Below, piece by piece: positions 1 to 5,945 of a DNA stretch of 11,483 bases; the stretch's first letter is position 1, and every line of letters begins with the position of its first letter. Position numbers and translations under genes: made by a program. Where the stretch lies: the NCBI GenBank assembly GCA_964244985.1, contig CAXTKZ010000103.1, forward strand, positions 1 through 11,483. Reading direction: 5' to 3'. Below the pieces are notes generated by a model. The model was not told the DNA's origin, ran no database searches, and saw only the letters and a list, made by a program, of their open reading frames with translations. This DNA comes from EB88 sp964244985 (GTDB lineage: Bacteria > Acidobacteriota > Terriglobia > Terriglobales > Acidobacteriaceae).

Positions 1-366
1 TTTTTTCAATCTGGGGACGTTGCCCGGCTTCAACCGGACCTGATCGTGACGCACCCGGATTTGGAAGAATCGTGCGTACCGCGAACGGGCTGGCCGCGCG
101 CCTACCCCGATCGCTCCTGGCCGCACATGACGCGCAACCTGGTCCTGGGGGCCGGGGGTTATGAACTTTGGCTTGTGGGGTATGGTTCGGAGTTTTACCA
201 GCAGCGCAAAGGGTGGAAGCAGCTGGGTCAGGGTGACCGTGAATGCTGGTTTGTGCGGGAAAACTCGCCGCTGCGCCCAGAGCTGGAGGGGGTACTCTTT
301 AGGCACAGTGCCATTGAGCCGAAAAAGGCAATATTGATGGAGCAGGCTCGGACAGTGAACCCTTAA
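1..366 (+). CDS. C-terminal part of an unrecognised protein (5' end outside window)
   Basis: The reading frame is open from the first base of the window and ends at TAA 364-366, giving 121 visible residues. The GTG at 46 has no good ribosome binding site, and sensible-looking sequence precedes it (…GDVARLQPDLI…), so this is a truncated gene rather than one starting at 46. The segment is rich in aromatic residues and Gly and has no hydrophobic span long enough for a membrane helix. The stretch with Leu-Gln-Pro-Asp-Leu-Ile-Val-Thr is reminiscent of the soluble C-terminal part of large membrane glycosyltransferase-like proteins, but this is only an impression. I do not recognise the family. It ends about 100 bp before the convergent small gene at 469-711. 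Confidence 0.55.
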   Translation, partial: FFQSGDVARLQPDLIVTHPDLEESCVPRTGWPRAYPDRSWPHMTRNLVLGAGGYELWLVGYGSEFYQQRKGWKQLGQGDRECWFVRENSPLRPELEGVLFRHSAIEPKKAILMEQARTVNP

Positions 367-373
367 GAGGGTG

Positions 374-440
374 ACTGAAAAACGGTCTGATTCGTTTGTG
401 GCGGAGCTCCTTATTCATTCAGGATGACTCGGTTTTCAGT
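374..440. repeat. 8-bp inverted repeat bounding a 67-bp intergenic segment
   Basis: ACTGAAAA at 374-381 is matched exactly in reverse complement by TTTTCAGT at 433-440. An 8-bp palindrome, GGAGCTCC, lies between the arms. The segment sits in the convergent gap between the truncated gene ending at 366 and the small gene ending at 469. It could be a tiny mobile-element remnant (MITE-like) or a weak hairpin at the meeting point of two transcripts. Nothing else was seen in this gap. Confidence 0.25.
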
Positions 441-468
441 GCCATTCCCCTGCGATAAGGACACGGTC

Positions 469-711
469 TTACATTACGAGCGCGACACGCTCCAGCTCAC
501 GCTGCATTTCGTCGGTGTCGCAGCCGTCGTCTTCCATCCGAAGAACCGCATCCTGCACCAGGCGCGCGTCGGCACCGTAGCCGCGGCCGTTCAGAAACGC
601 GGACAGAAGCTCAGAGGCTTGGCCTGTGTCGAGGTCGGCCTGCAGCAACACAGAACGCAGCGCGCCCAGGTCGTAGCTGTCGAACTTCTCCACTCGGTTT
701 TGCTCTCTCAT
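469..711 (-). CDS. Small hypothetical protein, 80 aa
   Basis: An 80-residue soluble protein of unknown function. I chose the ATG at 711 because GGGGAG lies about 7 bases upstream of it. An ATG at 741 in the same frame lacks such a site. The protein has no signal peptide or membrane span. It looks largely helical and acidic, with charged residues spaced as in amphipathic helices (Glu-Met-Gln-Arg-Glu-Leu-Glu-Arg near the C-terminus), and has a Gly-Arg-Gly-Tyr-Gly turn mid-way. Its start lies 102 bp downstream of the Trm112-like gene stop on the same strand, so the two may share a transcript. The acidic helical character would suit a small binding partner or adaptor, but no family is recognised and no function is assigned. 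Confidence 0.6.
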   Translation of the reverse strand: MREQNRVEKFDSYDLGALRSVLLQADLDTGQASELLSAFLNGRGYGADARLVQDAVLRMEDDGCDTDEMQRELERVALVM

Positions 712-813
712 GCACAGTCTCCCCACGGATTTTGTCGGCACTGCTGAAATTTGCCTGTATTTCCAGGTAGAAGCGAAAAACCGGGGCAGCGTTGCCGCCG
801 AATGTCATGTTTC

Positions 814-990
814 TTACAGTTCGTTTCCATGGGGAGTGCTTCCTTCATCAACAAGCAGGATAGGAATGCCGTCGCGGACGGGGTAGATTTGCCCGCAACC
901 CGTGCAGGCGATGGCGCTTGGGGAGCGGCCCTCCAGCGCCTCACGGCAGGCGGGGCAGACCAGCAGGGCCAGGGTGGAAGGGGGAAGCAT
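814..990 (-). CDS. Trm112 / YcaR-like zinc-ribbon protein, 58 aa
   Basis: A 58-residue protein with two Cys-x2-Cys knuckles: Cys12-Pro-Ala-Cys15 and Cys29-Thr-Gly-Cys32. These are followed by the diagnostic Tyr-Pro-Val-Arg-Asp-Gly-Ile-Pro-Ile-Leu-Leu block (residues 36-46), matching the 'PLRDGIPVLL' region of E. coli YcaR and the Trm112 family. In yeast and archaea Trm112 is a zinc-binding activator of several tRNA, rRNA and protein methyltransferases. Bacterial versions are less well defined, and which partner this one has cannot be read from the window. Its length is normal for the bacterial family. The start is the first ATG of the frame and has no evident Shine-Dalgarno. TAGAAT lies 6 bases before the ATG on this strand, which could be a -10 box for a leaderless mRNA. 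It is divergent from coaE with 11 bp between start codons. Confidence 0.9.
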   Translation of the reverse strand: MLPPSTLALLVCPACREALEGRSPSAIACTGCGQIYPVRDGIPILLVDEGSTPHGNEL

Positions 991-1001
991 ACCCGTATTC
1001 T

Positions 1002-1664
1002 ATGGGGGTGCTTCGTGTGGGACTGACAGGCGGGCTGGGTTCGGGGAAATCTTCGGTAGCCCGTGTGTGGGCGGAAGAAGGCGTGCCCGTGCTGGAAGCG
1101 GATGCGATGGGGCGCGCGCTGACGGCGGCGGGCGAACCGGTGTATGCGCGCATCGTGGAAGCGTTCGGCGGGGGCGTGGTGCTTCCTTCGGGCGAGCTGG
1201 ACCGCGCGGCGCTGGCCCGGTTGGCGTTTGAAGGAGGCCGGGTGGGCGAGCTGAACCGAATTGTGCATCCGGCGGTGATCGCCATGCAGGAGCGGCAGCT
1301 CCAGGCATTGGCAGCGAGCGGGGAATGCACGCTGGCGGTGGTGGAGTCGGCGCTGATTTTTGAGGCCTCGGGGGAAGAGGGTGCGGTCCCCGGCTGGCGC
1401 GAACGCTTTGACCGCATCGTGTTGGTGGCTGCGCCCGAGGCTGTGCGGGTGGAGCGGTTTGCCCTGCGCTCGGGCGGCGGGGGCGAGGAGCGGCTGCGCG
1501 AGGATGCCCGGCGGCGGATGGCCGCACAGCTTCCGGATGCCTTCAAGCGCGCGCACGCCCATTATGTGATTGAAAACGACCGGACGCTGGTGCTGCTGCG
1601 GCGGGAGGCTTTGCGGGTGTTGGAGGCGCTGCGGCGGGAGGCGGGAACAACGCCCGGCGCTTAA
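1002..1664 (+). CDS. coaE: Dephospho-CoA kinase
   Basis: Catalyses the last step of coenzyme A synthesis, ATP-dependent phosphorylation of the ribose 3'-OH of dephospho-CoA, in the cytoplasm. The 220-aa product has a P-loop at residues 8-17 (Leu-Thr-Gly-Gly-Leu-Gly-Ser-Gly-Lys-Ser), the conserved Asp-Ala-Asp-type motif around residues 33-37 (Glu-Ala-Asp-Ala-Met), Ile-Val-His-Pro at 87-90, and a Leu-Ile-Phe-Glu element at 118-121. The lid region has Arg-Arg-Arg-Met-Ala-Ala-Gln at 170-176, and the family's usual ending is seen as Tyr-Val-Ile-Glu-Asn-Asp. Length is normal or slightly long (family about 200-210 aa). The ATG at 1002 puts the P-loop at the usual distance from the N-terminus. Longer upstream starts in the frame would run into the divergent zinc-ribbon gene. 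No clear ribosome binding site precedes it. The HtrA-like gene follows 72 bp downstream on the same strand. Confidence 0.95.
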   Translation: MGVLRVGLTGGLGSGKSSVARVWAEEGVPVLEADAMGRALTAAGEPVYARIVEAFGGGVVLPSGELDRAALARLAFEGGRVGELNRIVHPAVIAMQERQLQALAASGECTLAVVESALIFEASGEEGAVPGWRERFDRIVLVAAPEAVRVERFALRSGGGGEERLREDARRRMAAQLPDAFKRAHAHYVIENDRTLVLLRREALRVLEALRREAGTTPGA

Positions 1665-1736
1665 GCTGGGCAAAGCAGAACAAAGCAAACCCCGGGCCCG
1701 TTCAGCGGTCTAACGGTTGGTACGAGGAAAAACCCG

Positions 1737-2909
1737 ATGCTCCGTCGCGCCCTGATTACTGCCCTGATCGTTTCCGCTGTTTGGTATGTTTCCACCGGCC
1801 GCGCTTACTTGCCCGGCTTTTTACCGGTGGCGAAGATGCTGCCCGTAAGTCGGTCCAGCACGCCGCTGGTGCTCGAAGAAGTAAAAGCCGCGCCCGCCTA
1901 CGATGCAGAAGAGCTGACGAATATAGGCGTCTACAAGCGGCTGCTGCCTTCGGTGGTGAATGTGACTTCGACGGTGATGCAGTACGACTTTTTCGACGGC
2001 CCGGTACCCAGCCAAGGACAGGGGTCAGGCTTTATCCTCGACAAACAGGGACATATCGCGACCAACTACCACGTGATCGCCGATGCGCAAAATATCGAGG
2101 TACAAACCTACGACAAGCACCGCTATAAGGCGCGGGTGGTGGGCAAGGACCAGCGGCACGATATCGCGCTGCTGCAGATCGACGCGCCCAACCTGCAGCC
2201 GGTGCTGTTGGCGGAGTCGCATGACCTGGTTCCGGGCCAGAAAGTGTATGCGATCGGCAACCCGTTCGGGCTGAACGGGACCATGACGACAGGGATTATT
2301 TCGGCGATCCGGTCGGTGCGGTCGCCGGAGGGCGGGCAGATTGAAAATGCGATCCAGACGGATGCCGCGATCAACCCCGGCAACTCCGGTGGGCCGCTGT
2401 TGAACTCGCATGGCGAGGTGATTGGGATCAACTACCTGATCGCCACCAACCCGAACGGGGCTGTGGACCAGAGTGCGGGGATTGGGTTTGCCATTCCGAT
2501 CGACACGGCGCGGGCGGTGCTGGCAGATTTCCAAAAGTATGGGCATGCGCGGCGTCCGTCGCTGGGCGTGGCCTCGCTGCCGATCGGGCCGGAGCTTGCG
2601 AGCCAGATGGGGCTTGCGTCCTCCTCAGGCATGTTGATTGAGCACACGGTGCCGGGGGGCGCGGCACAGGCGGCGGGTTTGCGCGGCGGGCAGGAGCGGG
2701 CGTTTGTCGGAAATCTGCAGATCCTGCTGGGCGGCGATCTGATCGTTGCGCTGGACGGGCAGAAGATGACGTCGGCCGAGGATATTTCGGAGTTTATGGA
2801 CAGCCACCAAGTGGGCGATCAGGTGACGGTGACGTTTTACCGGGGGCAGCGGCGGATGACGGCGCGGGTGACGCTGGGGGAGGCGGGGCAGCAGGGACAG
2901 CAGGCGTGA
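1737..2909 (+). CDS. HtrA/DegQ-like serine protease, membrane-anchored, one PDZ domain
   Basis: A 390-aa trypsin-like serine protease of the HtrA family, which degrades or refolds damaged envelope proteins. Residues 5-20 form a hydrophobic segment, probably an uncleaved anchor or signal peptide, so the protease domain faces the periplasm. The catalytic triad is complete: His112 (Thr-Asn-Tyr-His-Val), Asp142 (Arg-His-Asp-Ile-Ala-Leu-Leu) and Ser217 (Asn-Pro-Gly-Asn-Ser-Gly-Gly-Pro). A substrate-site strand with Gly-Ile-Gly-Phe-Ala-Ile-Pro follows at 248-254. A single PDZ domain spans about 275-382; E. coli DegP and DegQ have two. GAGGA lies 8 bases before the ATG. The C-terminus ends in a short Gln/Gly-rich tail. 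It is preceded by coaE and may be co-transcribed with it. Confidence 0.93.
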   Translation: MLRRALITALIVSAVWYVSTGRAYLPGFLPVAKMLPVSRSSTPLVLEEVKAAPAYDAEELTNIGVYKRLLPSVVNVTSTVMQYDFFDGPVPSQGQGSGFILDKQGHIATNYHVIADAQNIEVQTYDKHRYKARVVGKDQRHDIALLQIDAPNLQPVLLAESHDLVPGQKVYAIGNPFGLNGTMTTGIISAIRSVRSPEGGQIENAIQTDAAINPGNSGGPLLNSHGEVIGINYLIATNPNGAVDQSAGIGFAIPIDTARAVLADFQKYGHARRPSLGVASLPIGPELASQMGLASSSGMLIEHTVPGGAAQAAGLRGGQERAFVGNLQILLGGDLIVALDGQKMTSAEDISEFMDSHQVGDQVTVTFYRGQRRMTARVTLGEAGQQGQQA

Positions 2910-3011
2910 GCTGCAGGGTCGACAATAGGCAATGATCTTGCAACAATAATTGCAACAGTACCGCTCGATACAGCGCAAGTAAGCACCACAATGAAGGGCT
3001 CAGGATAAGGG
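2910..3011. other. Intergenic region upstream of the PIN cassette with paired TTGCAACA repeats
   Basis: TTGCAACA occurs at 2938-2945 and again at 2950-2957, 12 bp start to start. The core TTGCAA is itself palindromic, so this is two tandem palindromic half-sites. The pair lies about 55-75 bp before the start of the 247-aa gene, a suitable place for an operator used by a DNA-binding partner protein. I could not fit a convincing -35/-10 pair around it. This stretch marks the change from GC-rich to lower-GC sequence. Confidence 0.35.
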
Positions 3012-3755
3012 ATGTCTAAGAAAATTGGAGGACAGTTTCATTTCAGGATAGATGGGTTTACCCCTGAGAGCCTTCCGATGGCTCGGCTGGCGGTCTACAT
3101 GTCCGATTTGGCAACTCTGCTTGGGCATGAAGAACGAGTTCACTTCGTGAGAGTTGCCAAGGGTAGCGCCGATTTGGTGCATGTAATTGAGAATGAGCAG
3201 ATTCATGAAGTGAAGAACCGTCTTCATCTAGTGAAGAAGGGTGTAGGTCCCCGGCAAGCTCAACATGCTTTTCTAAAGCTCAACGAAATTCTTGCCCAGG
3301 ATAAAAAGACAGCAACAATCTTTTACGGTCGCGGCAAGCTTCTCTCCTTTCCGGGAGCAGATGCAGTTCCTGCATCGTACGGACCGATTGCAATGCGGGG
3401 ACAGCTTGACGGGATGCTGATCCGCGTCGGCGGCAAAGATGATACAAAACCTGTTCATCTTTTGACTAAAGATAATTATTACACTTGCAATGCCGATACT
3501 GAAACTGCAAGGAAGCTGGCGCCGTACTATGAAAAGCAAGTACGAGTTTATGGGAATGGCCGATGGTTTCGAGAAAGCGACGGCGGGTGGCATCTTGAAA
3601 AGTTCGACATTGATGGTTTCGACATTCTGGATGAAGCCTCTCTTCAGGACATGGTTGTTTCCTTGCAGTCCATACCTGGCAACGGCTGGAAATCTGTAGC
3701 CTCTCCTTTAGAGGAACTGGCTCAGCTTCGCGGCTATGAGGGGTCTACTGATTAA
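3012..3755 (+). CDS. Unrecognised 247-aa protein, partner of the PIN-domain gene
   Basis: A soluble 247-residue protein without signal peptide or membrane span. I do not recognise a characterised family. AGGA sits 6 bases before the ATG. Residues about 1-100 look alpha/beta, with a conserved-looking block Leu-Pro-Met-Ala-Arg-Leu-Ala-Val-Tyr-Met (21-30) and His-Phe-Val-Arg-Val-Ala-Lys-Gly-Ser (44-52). Residues about 140-205 look like a small beta-barrel or OB-like module, ending in Gly-Arg-Trp-Phe-Arg and Gly-Gly-Trp-His-Leu before a Phe-Asp-Ile-Asp-Gly-Phe strand. That fold guess is inference only. The stop overlaps the PIN start by one base (TAATG), so the proteins are probably made in step and may form a complex. 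It is far larger than usual VapB antitoxins (about 70-90 aa). Base composition is well below that of its neighbours. Confidence 0.8.
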   Translation: MSKKIGGQFHFRIDGFTPESLPMARLAVYMSDLATLLGHEERVHFVRVAKGSADLVHVIENEQIHEVKNRLHLVKKGVGPRQAQHAFLKLNEILAQDKKTATIFYGRGKLLSFPGADAVPASYGPIAMRGQLDGMLIRVGGKDDTKPVHLLTKDNYYTCNADTETARKLAPYYEKQVRVYGNGRWFRESDGGWHLEKFDIDGFDILDEASLQDMVVSLQSIPGNGWKSVASPLEELAQLRGYEGSTD

Positions 3756-4252
3756 TGGTCGGCATGGATTCCTCTTTCTTGCTCGCATTGTGGTTTCCGG
3801 ATGTGCCCTGCTCCATTCCAGGAGCCAAGGAAAGCATTGAGCTTTTGGTCAAGGAGCTGGACGCGAGGAAGGAACGCATCCTGATACCTACCCCGGCTTT
3901 AAGCGAAATCCTGGTCAGGGCAGGGACAGCAGGACCGGAGTTCATCGCCCGTATTACGAAATCCTCTCAGTTTGAAATTGCCCCTTTCGACATATTGGCC
4001 GCATACGAAGCAGCTCTCTCAATCGCTTCTCTGACAACAGGCAAAAAGCGTGGAAACGCTCGGTCAGAAACATGGGCGAAGATCAAATTTGACCACCAAA
4101 TTGTGGCTATTTGTAAGGTGCGGGATGTACGAACTTTATATTCCGACGACCGCAGATTGAGAACGTTTGCTGAAAGCCGCCGAATCGCCACTTTCGGCTT
4201 GAAAAATATCCCGCTTGCGCAGCCGACACTGTTCAGTGGGCTTGACTCGTAA
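3755..4252 (+). CDS. PIN-domain nuclease (VapC-like candidate toxin)
   Basis: A 165-aa PIN-domain protein. PIN domains are Mg2+-dependent RNases, and VapC toxins of this fold cut tRNA, rRNA or mRNA. The expected acidic residues are present: Asp5 in Gly-Met-Asp-Ser-Ser-Phe-Leu-Leu, Glu51 in Ala-Leu-Ser-Glu-Ile-Leu, Asp113 in Lys-Phe-Asp-His-Gln-Ile-Val-Ala, and Asp131/Asp132 in Leu-Tyr-Ser-Asp-Asp-Arg-Arg-Leu (the TxDxxF-like element). It is therefore likely catalytically competent. The ATG at 3755 overlaps the upstream stop as TAATG. An ATG at 3764 (Met4) is an alternative start. It is longer than a minimal VapC (about 130 aa). It ends 11 bp before the convergent hemL stop. Its activity as a toxin is inferred from the family and the two-gene layout, not shown. 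Confidence 0.85.
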   Translation: MVGMDSSFLLALWFPDVPCSIPGAKESIELLVKELDARKERILIPTPALSEILVRAGTAGPEFIARITKSSQFEIAPFDILAAYEAALSIASLTTGKKRGNARSETWAKIKFDHQIVAICKVRDVRTLYSDDRRLRTFAESRRIATFGLKNIPLAQPTLFSGLDS

Positions 4253-4270
4253 GACTTACAAATTTACGAG
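4246..4270. terminator. Inverted repeat spanning the two convergent stop codons
   Basis: CTCGTAA at 4246-4252 and TTACGAG at 4264-4270 form a 7-bp perfect inverted repeat with an 11-base loop. It contains the TAA of the PIN gene and, on the other strand, the TAA of hemL. Its position fits a bidirectional transcription end, but the stem is short and AT-containing and no long T-run follows, so this is tentative. Confidence 0.3.
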
Positions 4271-5589
4271 GCTCGGTTAAAGCTTTGTTCAACAGCTTGT
4301 CCCGCCTGAAACACCGCCCGCGCCGCTTCCACCGTTGCCTGCACGTCTTCGTCTGAATGGGCGGTGCCGAGGAAGGCGGCTTCGTACTGGGAGGGGGGGA
4401 GCCAGACGCCCCGGTCGAGCATGGCTTGATGGAATCGTCCGAACCGGGCGGTGTCGGACGTGGAGGCAGTCGCGAAGTCGGTGACGGGGGTGGAGGTGAA
4501 GAACCAGGTCCACATGGCCCCGACACGGTTGGTGGTCAGCGGTACCCCGGCGCGGGAGGCTTCGCGGGCGACACCGTCGGCGACCGCGGCGCTCAAAGCT
4601 TCTAAACGGGGGTAAATCTCGTCGCGGTGTTGCATCAGGTGGCCGACCGTGGCGAGGCCGGCGGCCATGGCAAGGGGGTTCCCGCTGAGCGTGCCGGCCT
4701 GGTAGACGGGGCCGAGCGGGGCGAGCATCCGCATGATGTCCCGGCGTCCGCCGAAGACGCCGCAGGGCAGGCCGCCGCCGACAATTTTGCCGAGCGTGGT
4801 CATGTCGGGGGCGATGCCCCAACGCTCCTGCGCGCCGCCGAGGGCGAGTCGGAAGCCGGTCATGACCTCATCGAAGACGAGCAGCGCGCCTTCGCGCTCC
4901 GTGAGAGCGCGCAGCCCTTCGAGAAAGCCGGGCTGGGGCGGAACGCAACCCATGTTGCCCACAACCGGCTCGACGATCACGGCGGCAATCTCGCCGGGAT
5001 GGAGCGCGAAGGCTTCCTCGACCGCGGAGAGTGCGTTGAAGGGCAGCGCAAGGGTAAAGCGGGCGACTTCTTCCGGCACGCCGGCTGAGCCCGCGATGCC
5101 GAAGGTGGCGACCCCGGAACCTGCTTTCACGAGAAAGGCGTCCGCGTGGCCGTGGTAACAGCCCTCAAACTTGACGATGTACTTGCGCCCGGTAAACGCG
5201 CGGGCGACCCGGATGGCCGACATGGTGGCTTCAGTCCCGGAGGAGCAGAAGCGAAGCATTTCGACCGATGGATAGGCTTGGTTGACGAGGGCAGCCAGTT
5301 CCCCTTCGGCACCAGTAGACGCTCCAAAACTGGAGCTTTTGGCGGCGGCGCGCTGGATCGCCTCAACCACGGGCGGAAAAGCGTGCCCGAGAATCATGGG
5401 CCCCCATGATCCGAAATAGTCGAGGTAGCGGTTGCCGTCCGCGTCCCACAGGTACGCGCCCTCACCCCGCTCCACAAAGGGCGGCGCGCCGCCGACCGCG
5501 AGAAACGCGCGTACGGGCGAGTCGACACCGCCCGGCAAGAGGCGCTCGGCGCGCTCGCGGAGTGCGGTCGATCGAGCCATGCTGCGCAT
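4264..5589 (-). CDS. hemL: Glutamate-1-semialdehyde 2,1-aminomutase
   Basis: PLP enzyme that converts glutamate-1-semialdehyde to 5-aminolevulinate, the tetrapyrrole precursor in the C5 pathway. The 441-aa product has the family's N-terminal block Leu-Pro-Gly-Gly-Val-Asp-Ser-Pro-Val-Arg-Ala-Phe (18-29). Ser-Ser-Gly-Thr-Glu-Ala-Thr (116-122) binds the PLP phosphate, and Tyr-His-Gly-His-Ala-Asp (145-150) is present. Phe-Asp-Glu-Val-Met-Thr-Gly-Phe-Arg (239-247) holds the PLP-ring Asp240. The Schiff-base lysine is Lys268 in Thr-Thr-Leu-Gly-Lys-Ile-Val-Gly-Gly-Gly-Leu-Pro. Length is typical (about 425-435). ATG 5589 lies one base after the stop of the upstream lipoprotein gene. Met4 (5580) is a possible alternative start but has no better ribosome binding site. 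It is the last gene of a tolC-like, lipoprotein, hemL operon. Confidence 0.96.
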   Translation of the reverse strand: MRSMARSTALRERAERLLPGGVDSPVRAFLAVGGAPPFVERGEGAYLWDADGNRYLDYFGSWGPMILGHAFPPVVEAIQRAAAKSSSFGASTGAEGELAALVNQAYPSVEMLRFCSSGTEATMSAIRVARAFTGRKYIVKFEGCYHGHADAFLVKAGSGVATFGIAGSAGVPEEVARFTLALPFNALSAVEEAFALHPGEIAAVIVEPVVGNMGCVPPQPGFLEGLRALTEREGALLVFDEVMTGFRLALGGAQERWGIAPDMTTLGKIVGGGLPCGVFGGRRDIMRMLAPLGPVYQAGTLSGNPLAMAAGLATVGHLMQHRDEIYPRLEALSAAVADGVAREASRAGVPLTTNRVGAMWTWFFTSTPVTDFATASTSDTARFGRFHQAMLDRGVWLPPSQYEAAFLGTAHSDEDVQATVEAARAVFQAGQAVEQSFNRAS

Positions 5590-5590
5590 A

Positions 5591-5941
5591 TCAGTGGGCT
5601 TTCTTCGGCGCGGGTGCCGGTAGGGGCTTGTTCGGCGAAGGCGCGCCGGGGTTGACTACGGGCAATCCTTTAACGGCACGGGTGGAACCGTCGTCGGACG
5701 CAACCGATGCCCTGCCATTGGTGGTGTCGGCGGGGGTCGGCAGGGGGGCTCCCTCACTCCCATTAGTACTTTGGCCGCCGCTGCCTTGGCTGCCGCCCCC
5801 CTTGCTTGACGTATAGACCTTGCCGTCTTCCTTGGAAGACTCCTTGCCGGAAGCGTTGGACGAGGCGCTTTTTGAGCCTGCTCCACCCTTGCCGCAACCC
5901 GCCAGCAGCACTGCTAAAAGAAGACCCGCACACCAACGCAT
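5591..5941 (-). CDS. Small Ser/Gly/Pro-rich lipoprotein, 116 aa
   Basis: A predicted lipoprotein of unknown function. The signal peptide is short (Met-Arg-Trp-Cys then a Leu/Ala core) with lipobox Leu-Ala-Gly-Cys16, so Cys16 would be acylated. The mature part of about 100 residues is low complexity: Ser/Gly/Lys-rich at 17-60, then Pro-rich, ending Pro-Ala-Pro-Lys-Lys-Ala-His. It is probably disordered, as in a tether or peptidoglycan-spanning linker. It starts 4 bases after the tolC-like stop and ends one base before the hemL ATG, so it is translated with both. Being next to an outer membrane channel, it may be an envelope accessory protein, but no domain identifies its job. Confidence 0.8.
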   Translation of the reverse strand: MRWCAGLLLAVLLAGCGKGGAGSKSASSNASGKESSKEDGKVYTSSKGGGSQGSGGQSTNGSEGAPLPTPADTTNGRASVASDDGSTRAVKGLPVVNPGAPSPNKPLPAPAPKKAH

Positions 5942-5945
5942 TAGT

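Noticed and set aside
611..808. Minus-strand 65-codon frame starting just after the zinc-ribbon stop
   Set aside because: It overlaps the better supported 80-aa gene in another frame and its second half is Arg/Pro-rich noise.
918..1664. Longer coaE start at 918
   Set aside because: It would add 28 Gly/Pro/Arg-rich residues encoded opposite the zinc-ribbon gene. ATG 1002 gives the normal distance to the P-loop.
708..1688. Long minus-strand open frame (326 codons) opposite coaE
   Set aside because: Arg/His/Pro-rich translation typical of the antisense of a GC-rich gene. coaE on the + strand has all family motifs, and the true minus-strand zinc-ribbon gene uses another frame.
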